A DNA stretch of 64,000 nt from Ilex aquifolium (GCA_951799425.1 OX637401.1:16827501-16891500); one strand, 5' to 3'; counted from the stretch's first letter, positions 1 to 12,341 are shown. Numbers and translations: made by a program. The notes: generated by a model from the sequence alone, not told the origin.

Positions 1-3000
1 AGGGTAGGGAGAGCAGAGATTGAGTAAACTGTCTCTGCCATAAAAATAATATCATAGCCAGCAGATTGATCCGGCCCTGGACTATAATTTGTGTCCTTTC
101 CATTGGTAACTATATGAGGGAGAATTTGATGGACTTCACTCCAGTCACCAGCAAAAAAACGGAGTTCTGCTTGATCTGCCACATCTGTAGCCAAATTTTG
201 AGACTTCTTTAGACAATTAGCATTCACATTGGGAATAGTCAGACATTCCAGGACCTCAGCATTAAAATCCTGGAAATGAATGACAGCAGCACCCTGATAC
301 AACAAAACAGACGGTAAATACACCAAATAGTTTAAAGCACCTCATGATTGTAGTCTTACAGATTGATTGTTCTAGAAATGCACATATACCTTAAGGCAAG
401 CAAAAATCCCAGGAAGTCCATGACCACATCCAAGCTGAAAACCATTAGAGTGGGAATGAGAAAAGAAAAATAGTGGAGACATTCTCCATACATCCAGACT
501 TCTGCAGTCACGTCGAGGGTGTATTTCAAACATATATATATATATATATATACACACACACGCACACATACACACACATCACACTTACTTATTGCATACA
601 TACAAACTTACTTCTCTAAGGACAACATAAATTCTTTATCACCGTAGTACTCTAGTGATTATTCATTTTGAGAATCAACTCCCTACCATGGATGTCAAAT
701 CTCTATACTTTTAACCCAAATACAAGTGTCAAAATGTTGTATCATAAGTTTTGATTAATAAAGTTTAAACTTTTAAAATTCAAAAAATTATTTCACCACT
801 GCAGTAACTATAATTGGAGGGCAGGCAAATCAAACTTCACTGACAAGATGAAGTCAAAAATTAGTTCCACCTCACTTCTAAAGAGAAAAAATGATTAGTT
901 CCACTTTCCTGACCAAATGCCACAAAGCCTTCCTTCTCTTATGGGAAGTGTACATGGAGTTGTTCGAGTCATTTATTCCTGATTTGTAGAAATCTAGTGC
1001 ATCAAGTACTCAGGTCAATTTGAATGATAAAACTTGTTGGCCATCTAGTTACTAGTCATTTTTGCCATGGTGCCCGTACAGTCACATTCTTGTCAAAGAA
1101 AAGTTCTCTACTATTTAAACCTAGATGTTCTTCTTTGCTGATATAGTTTCTTATTAGGAACTTTCCAATCTTTGACCTACATTTCCTTGAAGTTATGGCT
1201 ATATAAGTCCAACCAGAAATGCTTCCTTAGTTTGGACTCCAGCTTGTCTTGGAATTAATTGTCTCTCAAAAACTCCAGCTTTAAGCTAATTTAAGATTCT
1301 TGGTTATCAAAATCCTGATCCAGCTCCTATGATTGCAAAATGACTCAAATCCCGCAAAAAATCGCACCATGGTAGAATCACTGGTGGATTGAGGTCCTGA
1401 TCCCACAGGATCGTGGGATCTCGATCCAAAATTAATTTAGTCCGACCCAGTTTTGGCTTATAAAAAGAACCCAACCCAAATCAGTCCAGTAAATTAGAGC
1501 TGACTATATGTTTTATAAATGAAGGCCCAACCCATAAGCCCTTATTCATACCAGATTATTTAATTGGGGCGTTGGTTGGGTAAACTAAGACATCTTTGGT
1601 TCCACGCCACTCTTCTGTTTTCTCTTCCTCGTTCCTAAAACGTTCGTCCACTGTTGTCTCTTGCTCGTTGCAGAGATGGCCAGAGACTCAATTAAGACCT
1701 ATTGTACAACATTTTGATTAGTTTGGATTTTTCTTAAATAGTTCTACATTTACACCAACTTTAACCTTTTGCCATCAAACCTCATTGATTCTCAACCAAG
1801 TCCACTGACAAGCATTTGTGATTTTGCCATCTAAGACGTAAAAACTCCACTTATTTGAGCCATATCTTACCACAAAAGTCATTGTAAAAACAGTATTCTG
1901 AGATACCAAGCACATTAATATTTAAAGGATTCGACAAAAGTTTTTGAAAATTTTGTTTGGTCAAACCATTTGCTTTGAATTTCTCTTCTAATGCATATCT
2001 GCTCACCTTCTAGAACTCTGCAAGTTATTGCAGCAAGTAAGACCCAATCCTACATTTCAAAAACCGATCCAATTGGAGACCTTCCCAACATCAAACATCA
2101 TTAACTTAACTCAGTTTTGACAAGTGCAAATCATACTTAACATAAAGCCTCCATTGATAAAAAAAAGTTCAAGCTGAATCATGATCTTTGTACATATTTA
2201 CTTTTACGTGACACTACATATCCTATCAAAAACATCATGATCCTAGACAGCTGAATCAACATCTCAGCGCAAGGAAACTGGCTCCAAATAATGAATTTAC
2301 TAAAACATAGGTAACCATACAGGTAACAGAATCTTTACAGAGATAATAGACGAGATAAATCCTACTCGTATTGCATAACTATAATATCAACAGAAAACTT
2401 TTGGCAATTGCTGAACAGGTTAGCCAGATAGAGCTAGTATGCAAGTACACAAAGGAGGTCAAAGACAAACAGCAGTGAGAATTTAACATGTTGTATCAAC
2501 ATATTTGTGCCTAAATGAATCACAAAATACCTCAATTGTACAGTCCCACCTCTAAAACTCGCTTTCCAGTAAATGATAATTGCCCAACTTGGACTTCTGA
2601 GCAAAGACTTTTAACTAAATCTAGTGAACCTTCCCACAGTTTCAGTCCACCTGCAGCAAAAAAACAAACCCTTTTAATATGCGCATTCATGTTCAATCTA
2701 CATCAATTCAGTAACAAACTTTGTTCTCATTTTCCAAGCAAATTTTAACATACCTTCATATTTTCCCGGAACTAAATCTGAGTTGGACAGTGAAAAAACC
2801 TCTTGAGTACTCACTCGTCCCTAAAGAAAATGCCACATTTAGTTTAAGTTAATCAACCTAGAATTACTGAAACCCATACATTCTCGATTTTACAAAAGAA
2901 TCATCTGTTTGGTTGCCAAGAACATTACTTATCTCTGATTTTTACTGTCGAAATAAAACAAATTATACAACCATATGGATAGATTAAGATGGGTCTTCAT

Positions 3001-3409
3001 CAGTTTTAAAGCCAAAGCAACATGACCCATAAAATTCAAAACTTTCATCTGTTCTCATTCACTTTCCTGTGCTTTCTCAGCATCCAAACAATAGGTTTCA
3101 GATAATAATTACCTTGAGCAAAGTAAGCCCATCTAAACTCACGGGCTCCACAGTGTATTTCACAGATGATGAAACCTATGCCACATCAAAAGAGCCAATT
3201 AGAACACATATACATATATTCTTTCCATGCATATATGAGTTACTCTGTGTGTATTTGTATGATACCTCTGAGGGAAATACTTCAAGGCAAGGTGGTGGAA
3301 GAGGGAGAGGCTTTTCTGGGGAATCGAGAAACCCTAATCCTGAACGAGCTTTGTCATCTGATGAAGAGAAGAGACGAAATGTTTGGATTTCTGATGGCTT
3401 TGCCTCCAT
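1..3409 (-). CDS. METTL18/HPM1-type protein-histidine N-methyltransferase, 3' end outside window
   Basis: Six exons by eye: 3409-3266, 3175-3113, 2820-2754, 2650-2550, 434-390, 293 to beyond 1. All junctions are GT-AG and the frame stays open for 237 codons. The start at 3409 is the first ATG of exon 1. SAM-binding motif I reads VLELGCGHGLPG (about residues 123-134) and is split by the 2.1 kb intron 4. It is followed by FQDFNAEV (147-154), an acidic motif typical of the family, and GYDIIFMAETVYS (220-231). Known of the family: yeast Hpm1 and human METTL18 methylate a histidine of ribosomal protein uL3. By inference this is a nucleo-cytosolic class I SAM methyltransferase acting on the ribosome. 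There is no signal peptide or membrane segment. The exons are too short to stand out as single ORFs. The last exon(s) lie beyond base 1. Identity is from remembered motifs, not a search. Confidence 0.88.
435..2549 (-). other. Intron 4 of the methyltransferase gene
   Basis: A 2,115-bp AT-rich intron separating the KRVLE and LGCGHGLPG halves of the SAM motif. It holds a TA/CA microsatellite (about 533-588) and no coding signal I can see on either strand. Confidence 0.75.
533..588. repeat. (TA)n-(CA)n compound microsatellite
   Basis: About ten TA repeats run into alternating CA/CG/CATA repeats. It lies near the 3' end of intron 4 of the methyltransferase gene. Only low-complexity reading frames cross it. 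Confidence 0.9.
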
Positions 3410-3636
3410 TGCTCACTTCTCTCTGAGTTTCAGTGTTCAGTTCCAGAGGCCAGAGAACAAGTCTTATGGGTCATTTGGGTTTTGGGTTGCTATTAAATTG
3501 GGCCTGACTCGACTCGACGGCCCGTAATGTTTTTGAACGTGAAAATTGGATTGACTCCTGAAGGACTTATAATGAGCTTACTCCATAAGAAAATTTATGA
3601 AAAAATTGTGAAAAGATACACCATAAGTTATTTATT
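3410..3636 (-). promoter_or_regulatory. Upstream region of the methyltransferase gene
   Basis: This 227-bp stretch lies between the start codon at 3409 and a TIR element at 3,637. It should contain the 5' leader and core promoter of the minus-strand gene. I see no clear TATA box, so the call rests on position only. Confidence 0.35.
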
Positions 3637-4848
3637 GGGAAATTTGGAGGTCAGTTCCCCTATATAGACTTATTTAGAGATAAGTCCAGCAAATAAACTT
3701 ATTTGGTTTAAGTCCACTTTTTGTCAAGTTTACTATTGTACCCCTACCCTTTGAAAAAGCAATAATTGACGTCTGACTTATCGTCTCTTTCACATAGGTT
3801 AGATCATTGAGGTATATATGGAAACTCTTTATTGAGTTATATATGAAAACCGTTTATTAAATATTATGATAATTAACGGAAGTTTTATATGAAAATTATA
3901 TATTCTGATAGTTATATATGGAAGCTTGATGTATGAATAAATCGTTAGTCTATTAAGTCAAAATAAAATTTTGAATTTCCTTAACATTAGTGTTACTATA
4001 GTGACACTAATTTTACTATAGTGACACGAATGTTACTATAGTGACACGAATGCGATTGTTTTCCTTAAAATACTCAATACCCAAAATGAAGAATTCCACC
4101 ATTTCAAATAGTAACACAAACTCAACCCCAATTTTCACTTACACTACCAATTGCAAACTTTTAGACGTATATTATGTAACATACACATTTAATTTTCACA
4201 GTAACATCAACAGTTTGTGCTCAGTAACACATCGACTTTTACAAAATACAAGGTAATAGGGTTTTCACAGTAACATCAATTTTCGAAAGATTGTAATGAA
4301 AATACGATCCACAAATTAAAAATTTACAAAATTTTTAATAGTAACACACCGTTGACAGTTGAATTAGGACACTCAACACCAATCAAGAACATTAAGACAT
4401 CGAAATTTTAAAATCCATTTTCTAGTTATCACACCGTAACATGATCTATTTCACTAATGTTAAGGAAATTTTGAATTGTTAAGGAAATTTTGTGATCTGA
4501 TTTTAACTTAATAGACCAACGATTTATTCGTACATCAAACTACCATATAAAACTATCAGAATATATAACTTCCATATAAAAATTTCATTAATTATCATAA
4601 TATTTAATAAACGGTTTTCATATATAACTCAATCAATGATTTTCATATATACCTCAATAATCTAACCTATGTGACTTTCTATAACTGGACAAAACCAACA
4701 CCGTTAGGGGTAATTTTGAGATTTAAAAAATAAGTGGACTTAAGTACCTACATATAAGTTTAAACATGGACTTACTCTCAAATAAGTTTTCTTTCCGGAC
4801 TCAAGTCATTACAAGTCCATCTAGGGAGATTCACCTTCAATTTTCACC
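3637..4848. mobile_element. Fold-back TIR element 1 (non-autonomous DNA transposon)
   Basis: The left end GGGAAATTTGGAGG and the right end (reverse complement GGTGAAAATTGAAGG) form the outer part of long imperfect inverted repeats. These extend about 340 bp on each side: the blocks at 3,790-3,985 and 4,490-4,690 mirror each other around a shared AACGATTTATTC-type motif. An 8-bp direct repeat TATTTATT flanks the element (3629-3636 and 4849-4856). There is no transposase. The middle carries repeats of a TACTATAGTGACAC motif near 3,990-4,050. Long TIRs with an 8-9 bp duplication suggest a Mutator-like or hAT-like fold-back element. Its ends match the element at 7,170. Confidence 0.8.
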
Positions 4849-4856
4849 TATTTATT

Positions 4857-5711
4857 TGTGAAAAAATATTTTAATATAAATTTTCTGTGTATAAATCTTT
4901 TTTTGTATACATGTTTTGTGAACGGATACACTTTGACTTTTTTTTTTTTTAATATTTTATTTACATAAAAACCATTTTCCTTTATTCGTGGAAGATAAGT
5001 TAGGTAGTTAATTGTGCGATTCAGTTTCCTATTTTATTGAGCCAATTTTTTTTTATTCTATTTTAATGGCTAAGTGGTTTCCTAAATTAAAGGATAATTA
5101 ATTGTTTGAATTTTGAAAGGATTCCATTAGTTTTAAAAAGATTTCCTATTCTATCTCTATATGTGACTTTCACCATTAATATTTCTCTCCCTATTTTATT
5201 TCTCTCTCTCTCTCTCTCTCCCCCTCTATTTTCTCTCTCCCATCATTACTCTCTTTTGCAAAACACTACATATGATATTTGTTTTGTAGTGTGACATTGG
5301 AGTCACACTTTTGATGTCCACACCATAAAAAAACAATGCATATGAAGTGTAATTGCATTGTGACATTGGATAGTGTAATACAATCCATGTGCAAACCCTG
5401 TATATAGTATCTATATACAATGTGACATTAATGCCACATTTGTGATGCCCACAGTGTGACATTGGCGTCACAGTATATGTGTCACAATTTTTTTGTCACA
5501 AAAAATATATATAGAGAGAGAAAAAATTTGTCTTTATCTTAGAAAGTATTTAAAATTAAAGAATTTTGATTTGCGTTAGTTTTATTTTGGTCATAGTTCT
5601 AATATAAGAAAATCCTAAAATTTTAGAATTTTAGAAAGAATTGAGAAAAAATTAAAATTAAGAAATTTAAAATTTATTTAAGTTTTGAATTTAGTTATGT
5701 ATATATGTATA
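4857..5711. other. AT-rich intergenic stretch with small repeats
   Basis: No gene is visible. It contains a CT microsatellite (about 5,199-5,222) and, at about 5,285-5,480, several copies of a TGTGACATT word, some followed by GGCGTCACA to make short palindromes. Confidence 0.6.
5285..5480. repeat. Cluster of TGTGACATT / GTCACA short palindromic repeats
   Basis: At least four copies of TGTGACATT, spaced about 30-70 bp. Two are followed by GGAGTCACA or GGCGTCACA, so each can form a small hairpin. I do not recognise the repeat family. Confidence 0.55.
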
Positions 5712-6199
5712 TCTATATAATAAAGTAGAGTTGAGTTTGAATTTTGGAGACAAAGAGAGGTCCAGATCGTTTTGAGACAAAACATAAACACATCTAACGG
5801 ACAACGTAATCCCAACATAAAAGATGGTTCAGATCGATTCAGTATTATTGATCCGACGATCCTAATTAATCTACATTCCAACAAGACTGTACTACATTCC
5901 TTTTATGTCTCCTCATCCCCATTCAAACCATTGGAGAGATTGACTAAGACTCTACTACATTCCTTTTATCTCTCATCATCCCCATTTAAACTATTAGAGA
6001 GTTTGGGTTAGACAGTTATATATATATATATCTATCTACACTAACAAGATAAATGCAATTTCAAATTTTCAAAATTAAAATTAACACTCTCAATTTAAAA
6101 AAGGAGAAGAACAACTAAGACTTAATTGAAATTGAAATTTACGGTTTAGATATCATCAAAATTCATCTAATCTAATCCCATCCAAATATTAAAACCCAC

Positions 6200-6725
6200 T
6201 ACACAAAACCCCAAAAAGGTCAATCTGTCTCCTCTCTCTCTCTCTCTCTCTCCTCTACGACAAACACTCTAGCCAAAAACCCACACACACACACAACGAC
6301 AGTCTCTCTCGCTCTCTCCTACGACAGTCTGGCTCACCTCACCACCGGCGATGCCACTCACCCAGGTAAGCCTCTCTCTCTCTCTCACGACACACACACA
6401 CATTCGAACCCCCTCCCCCCCCCCCCCCCACACACACACACACATTTGAACCAATACACACACAGAGCAGCGAAACCACAAACACAACATCACACACACC
6501 CTGCAACGAGTTGGGATTGAAAAAAAAAAGTTGTTTTCTTTGCATTTGTATATTTTCGTGGAAAAGGGTTATTTGGGTTAGGATTTTCTGGAGAAATCTT
6601 TGTTTGATTTGAGTGAAACACCATATCTGTGAGAAAATTTTTGAAGAACTGATAAAGCCAATAAATTGCTAGGGATTTCAGCAAAATTTCAAGAAATTAC
6701 TTCGTGCAGTTGCAAGGTGAGTTTT
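6200..6725 (+). pseudogene. Possible captured host-gene 5' fragment inside Helitron A
   Basis: A CT-rich leader-like stretch leads to ATGCCACTCACCCAG followed by GTAAGC, a good plant splice donor (about 6,350-6,370). A second donor-like site, TTGCAAG then GTGAGT, lies near 6,711-6,722. This resembles a 5' UTR plus first exon of a transcribed gene, which Helitrons are known to pick up. The coding part is only five codons, so the source gene cannot be named. CT, CA and poly-C tracts in the same stretch could mimic it by chance. Confidence 0.35.
6233..6445. repeat. CT, CA and poly-C low-complexity tracts
   Basis: A CT repeat (6,233-6,252), CA repeats near 6,280-6,295, a CT run near 6,370-6,386, and a long C run (about 6,412-6,430) followed by CA repeats. 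Confidence 0.85.
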
Positions 6726-7169
6726 TTTTTTTTGAATTTCAATATAAGCTTATAACTTTCTAAATTAGTGGATTATGATTGTGAAATTTCTTAATTGTTA
6801 CTGAGAATAACCCATCCATTATGAAATTGGGATTTTTATTTTCCTGTGTTTGTGGGTTATGAATTGGAGTTTACTGATTTGGGTGACCAATGACAGTGGA
6901 CATTTATGTGTTTCAATTTGTGTCTGTGTGCGTTGTGTGTGTCCTGTTTTGGGTTCAGCTTAATGGTGCAACGTTTTTTTGTTTTTTTTTGGCAAAAGCA
7001 AGTTATATTTGCTTAACTAGCTACCATAGTACCACTCCGTTTGTTGATAATGCACATCAACCATTTGTTGAAATTCCTAGCAGAACCAAATCATAAAAAA
7101 TCCAGCTAATGGCTAACATATTGTCATTATTTGAAGATGTCTTCTTTGGTTTTTATGTAATATTTTTTT

Positions 7170-8529
7170 GTGAAAATTAGAGGTGAGTCCCTGTAGATGT
7201 ACTTGTTTGGAGATAAGTCCGGCAAAAAAACTTATAAGGGGTTAAGTCCATGTTTAAAATTATGTGTAATGACTTAAGTCCACTTTTTTCTTTTATCTCA
7301 AAAATACCCTTAACAGTGTTAAATTTTGTCAATTATGGAAAACCATATGTTAGATGTTTGAGATATATATGGTAACAGATTGTTCAGCTTTTTATGGAAA
7401 CCGAATATATCATAATCTGATGCTTGAATTACGACAAAATCATTGGTCTATTAATTCAATTTAAAATCAAAAGATTCCATTAACAATTCAAATTCAAAAT
7501 CTGAATAAAGGAAAATTTGTTGATGCTTATAATATCCAATAATAGACTTGTTTCAAGTACCAACTGGAATTCTGAATCAAGGTGATTTCAAGCAGCAACT
7601 GGAATTCGAATTGTTCTGTGATTCCAGTTCAACTTACTGGTTCTACGAATTCCTGTGATTCAATTTCGTCTTTTGTTGTGCTGAAACATTATTATATGCT
7701 GAGGTATTTTCATTGTAATTGGTTGATTTACATAATATGAATAACAGTGTTGTTTTGAACATTTATCGTAGATTGAAAGTTGCTTGCCGAAAATTCGATA
7801 TTAATTACCGGAATTCATATTGCACTGTTATTTACCGGAGTTATTTTTTATTTTGAAATTAGGTTCTAAGTTTATTTTTTCATGTTATTGTTCGTGTTTT
7901 GGAATTAGAAATTTTTTTTTTTTGGTTTTTTTTTTCCTTTGTTTTTACTGAAATTCAATGTTACTTACCGGTATTCGTGTCGCGACGTTCTTTACCGATG
8001 TTTTTTTTTATTTTGTTTTTGAAATTAGGTTTTAAGTGTATTTTTCATGTTACTGTTTGTCCTTTATTGAAATTAGTATTGATTTGTTAAATTGAATGTT
8101 TCATGTTACTATTTTTTTTACTACGTTACTGTTCATGTTACTGTTTTTGTTGAGTATGTTACTGTTCATGTTACTATTATTTTGAGCATGTTACTGTTTT
8201 TGTTGAGCATGTTACTACTATTGCTTTCGTAAATATTAATATTCAATGTTACTATTTTTTTTTAATATTACTATTTTTGTGTTTGAATGATACTATTTTT
8301 GTGTTTGAATTTGAGAGAGATAATTACTGTTAAGCATGTTATTATTTTTGTTAAGCATGTTACTATTTTTGTTGAACATGTTACTATTGTTATTTTTTAA
8401 AAATATTAATATTGAATGTTACTATTTTTTTATGTTTAAATGTTACTTTTTTTGTGTTTAAATGGTATTATTTTTTATGTTTAAATGATAACTTTTTTTT
8501 TGTATTTGAATGTTACTATTTTTTATTTT

Positions 8530-8567
<38 letters not shown>

Positions 8568-8789
8568 CTAATTTATATATGGATATTGATATATATGAGA
8601 GAGAAAATTTTTTAATGTTAGTCAAACTCCAAAGATTTAGGAGTTTTTAATTTTTAGTTTTACTTCACTTCTAAAGGAAAATGATAGTCTGGTAAAAGTG
8701 ACAAAAAATGAATTTCATAACAAATAAGTTTCCTTGACGGACTTAAATTCAAACAAGTCCATCTAGGAGGACCGGCCTCCAAATTTCCC
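7170..8789. mobile_element. TIR element 2, nested in Helitron A
   Basis: The left end GTGAAAATTAGAGGTGAGTC and the right end (reverse complement GGGAAATTTGGAGGCC) match the ends of the element at 3,637-4,848. A 9-bp direct repeat TATTTTTTT flanks it (7161-7169 and 8790-8798), which fits a Mutator-like element. The left arm is homologous to the long arm of element 1. The interior is mostly degenerate GTTACTATTTTTGTT repeats, and there is no transposase. Confidence 0.75.
8090..8535. repeat. Degenerate GTTACTATTTTTGTT-type tandem repeat
   Basis: Dozens of variants of a 15-25 bp unit (CATGTTACTATTTTTGTTGA and relatives) fill the middle of TIR element 2. A TA microsatellite follows at about 8,535-8,566. 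Confidence 0.7.
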
Positions 8790-10743
8790 TATTTTTTTTA
8801 TTGATTGGGTTTGATTTTTGCAAGCCCATTCAAAGAATGAGGTGAGCTGAACAATGGTACGTAGTTGTAGTTACATTTATATGGAAGGCGTGAAAAATAT
8901 TTTTTATTGGCTTGAAGCTCTTTTGTTATATTGTCTGTTGGATTGTTGCCAATTTCAATCTTCTAATAGTTCCTTTATTTTGATCAAGTTATCAAGACAG
9001 TCAATCATGTGTTTATTATGCATTGGTCATCATAGTTTGATGGATTTGACTTTTCATGATGTGTGCGTCTTCTTGCAAGATTGTATTCAAACAATAGTCA
9101 TTCAATCTCTATTTCTTTTTTTTTTTTTTTCTATCTATGTGAAACACCTATTTGAAGAGAACTATTAAAGGTAGTGATATAGTTTGATACTCATGGTATT
9201 TGTGAAGTCTGTTCCTAGCAAAATTGCAATATTACTTTTTGTGCTTATTGGGTCAAATTTCATTTTAGCTGTGGGTCTTTCTTTATTCATGTGTTCAAGC
9301 TTTTGCCAAGTCAATATGTAATTCTATCTAACCACATTTGCGGTGGTTAGAGGTGTCGCTAGGTGGTTTTGAAAGAGTTGTATGGCGGCCTTTGATTTTG
9401 AGAAAAGTTACGAATTTTTTTGGGGCTGTTTGTTTGTTTTGGAGAGAAAATTTTTGAATTTTGTTGTGTGCGGTGGCCATAAGCTATTTGAATTAATTCA
9501 TTATGATTTATTTGTTACTGCTCATTATTTTTGCATGCATAATTCTGTGGAGAGACTTACGCTTGGAAAAATAAGTGGTGAATGTGGATCTAATTCACCA
9601 AACACTAGGTGTGAATTCAAGGTTTGCATGAACTTTTAAAATGCCTTTTTTAATCAAGATGTACCTGGTTTGTCTTTTGTATTTCCTTACTGCATGGCCT
9701 ATGAGTATTATTCTGGACTGTAAGAAAGTCATTTTTTAAAATACAGTTTTTTGATTTTTTTAGTATTTGGATATTTATTTTATGGTTATATGGTGACGAT
9801 ATTTAGTATCATTAGTGATGAAATCTGTTTGAAACCATTTTCTTTAGAATGTTGTGGATGCCATTATATTTTTCATATATGACTATCATTTAGTAAGTGC
9901 ATTAAGTGCAACATTTTGGTAAATGTTTGAATTATGATATTGTAGTAGTTGGTAAGTAGTTGTATTAAAGCATGACTGTGGTGCAATGGTATGCTGGTTA
10001 TTGGTTTCAGGCATTTTTTTTAAAAAATAGTTTTGCGTCAATTACTAAATTTGATTATATAAATGATATACACCAGGTGATATTATTCAATGGTTATGTT
10101 TTTAGATGAATTTTGTTGATTAGTTTTTAAAAAAATAGTGGGTCAATATTGTTTGACGATCTTTCTCAATTTTTTTAATGTGTTTTTTTTTTTTGTGTGT
10201 TTTGTAGTGCCTTCAAGCATGAGCAATTGCTTGCGATTCTGTTGGGGACAAATATAGAGAGGCATTGTGACTTGATTTTTGGGGTTATTTGGTTTCTATG
10301 GAATGAGTGAATGTACTTACTTACTTATTCTTATTTGTTTAAGTTTGGTGTTAATTCAGTTTATATTTATATGATAAATAGTGTTAATAGTACTATTAAC
10401 GTGATGCGATGAGATTATTGATTTAAGTCATGTTTATTTACATAAAGATCTAATTCTATAAGTTATACACAATGGTCGATATTGTTCAAGGATAATATTT
10501 TTAAAATAAATTTTGATGACATTTTAAAAAAATAATAGTTGGTATATACTAATTATTGAAATTTTGTTTGTTATAATAGTTATTTTGATCTGAGTGTGTT
10601 ATAGGTGGTGTAGAATTGTGACATACATCAACATGGATGCAGTTTGAGTTATTGTTTTTGTTGTTGTTATGTAGTGCCTTCAGGCACGGGCAATTTCTAG
10701 TACATATATATGACATATAAAGAGGGAAAAGAAAGAGTTCTAA

Positions 10744-12341
10744 TCTATACTACTTCTAAAAGCACCTTAAGGTGAAAATTTTTTGTTTGACTAAAATAAC
10801 CTTAATAAAATAGTTATTGTCTATTATATCCTTTTGGAGTTAATAGCATTATATGTAATCTATCTATATCTATCTATACTACTATAAAATGTCAAACTTT
10901 TATTTTTCTATTTTAACCCTAATTTTTAATGTAAATTCAATTGTAACCTTAAACTTTGAGAGTATTTTCGCCTTTTCATTAAGTGATAGTAAATTATTTA
11001 CAAAGTCTACTTAAATTACTTATTGATTTTAAATATAGCAACCCAAAAGTTAGTGCTCTTATATTGTTTTTGGAAAGTAAAGTGTGCCTTAAATTTATTT
11101 TTATAAGTTTTGGTTTTATAGGCCTATTCAGTTTCTTAACTGATTAAGAACATGCCTTCAAATTTCGTTGTGATGCAAATTCACAAAGACCTCATCAAGA
11201 TGGTCATTTGCAGCACCTACACACAATTCGGAAACAAAGCACAATGTTCCATTTTCTTTCTCTGCTATTGATTCAGATAGACTACAAGAGATGAATTAGA
11301 ATGACCTGGATCCTGTATAAGCTTTTCCTTTGATTATTTAGCTGTGTTATATTTTTTCCTTGTGTGGCTTCAAATAGAACACCATATCAAATAGTTCTTG
11401 TTTGGCAGGACGTGGTTCTCATTGCCACCAGAAGGATATGCGTCATGTTGTATAACCAGTACCTCCTCTATTTCTATAAAATATAGACAACAAAGCTTCC
11501 CCAAAATAATCCTCACCAAGTGGTTCGCTCTCCTATGTTCATATCATCTTATCACTATTTAGTAGTGATCATCATTCCTATTGCACCCATTGTTATTCCA
11601 CATGTTGGAGCAATTTACATTCCAGATAACATTATTTTGAAGCGATGTGTACACTTATCATGTCCAATGCAATATTACTTTGAAATATTGGCAATGAGAT
11701 TTGAAAAAAAAATCATAAAATTCGCAAGGTTTATGGATTTTTTAGAACATTTATTTGTTTTATTTAGAGGTTAAGTCGTTTGCTTTGTGGGGGCCTGAGG
11801 GGGAGCATTTGGTGAGGCCGATAGACATCAGTTAAGTGACATTGAAAACCTTGAAAATCTTTATACTTAGCTAGAGAAGTTTATGTGACTGGATTCCATA
11901 TGTTTTGCTTCAAATGGTGCCAACTTTTGAGTATGCAGCTGCATAACAAATAACTTCTGTGATAATTTGGGTAAAATCACCTTTCTAAGTGATCGGATGC
12001 CTGAAGACTTGGTCATCACCTTTTTTCCTTTTTGGTTATTGTTCAATTACAATTTAAGTCTTTTTTGAATTGTTTGCTTCAACACTTGGTCATCACCCTT
12101 TTTCCTTTTTGGCTATTGTTCAATTACAATTTAAGTCTTTTTTGAATTGTTTGCTTCAACACTTTAAAGTGGGATACTTCAAAAGGTTTCAGGTTTTTAC
12201 TATATTAGTGACCATTGTAACCTTTACTGTTTTGTGAATAACCATTATGATTTGTCTCCCTTATGTGTCCAAAAAATTAAAATATAAATTAGTATTACAA
12301 ACTAAAATATTTTACGTGCAACGCACGTGTGCATCTACTAG
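10744..12341 (+). mobile_element. Helitron C, head-to-tail behind Helitron A
   Basis: The 3' end has a perfect 6-bp hairpin, ACGTGC-AAC-GCACGT (12,314-12,328), then a spacer ending in CTAG (12,338-12,341) and a host T. Two candidate 5' ends of the form TCTATACTACT follow an A, at 10,744 and 10,873, so the element is 1.47 or 1.60 kb or is itself a double insertion. No helicase is visible. A Helitron 3' end of the same type occurs on the other strand at 40,010. A 77-bp direct duplication lies inside. Confidence 0.7.
12007..12160. repeat. 77-bp tandem duplication inside Helitron C
   Basis: Two adjacent copies, starting at 12,007 and 12,084 (ACTTGGTCATCACC), differ at only a few positions. The duplication is therefore recent compared with the element. 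Confidence 0.9.

Larger units (their letters stand above)
5712..10700 (+). mobile_element. Helitron A, about 5.0 kb, non-autonomous
   Basis: The 5' end begins TCTATATAATAAAGTAGAG after an A. The 3' end carries a perfect hairpin GTGCC-TTCA-GGCAC (10,674-10,687), then a short spacer, CTAG and a T. Insertion between A and T, a TC start, a 3' hairpin and a CTRR end are Helitron hallmarks. Both ends match the copy at 14,636-20,613: about 100 bp at the 5' end, and blocks near 10,380-10,600 such as ATTAACGTGATG at the 3' end. No RepHel helicase is visible. A TIR element (7,170-8,789) is nested inside and a possible captured gene segment lies at 6,200-6,720. A degraded second hairpin-like tail sits near 10,205. 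Confidence 0.7.

Noticed and set aside
372-601. Minus-strand open frames of 67-81 codons at 356-601
   Set aside because: They are artefacts of exon 5 of the methyltransferase gene plus flanking intron and microsatellite; only 390-434 is coding.
3069-3527. A 152-codon plus-strand open frame
   Set aside because: It is antisense to exons 1 and 2 of the methyltransferase gene and has no family features.
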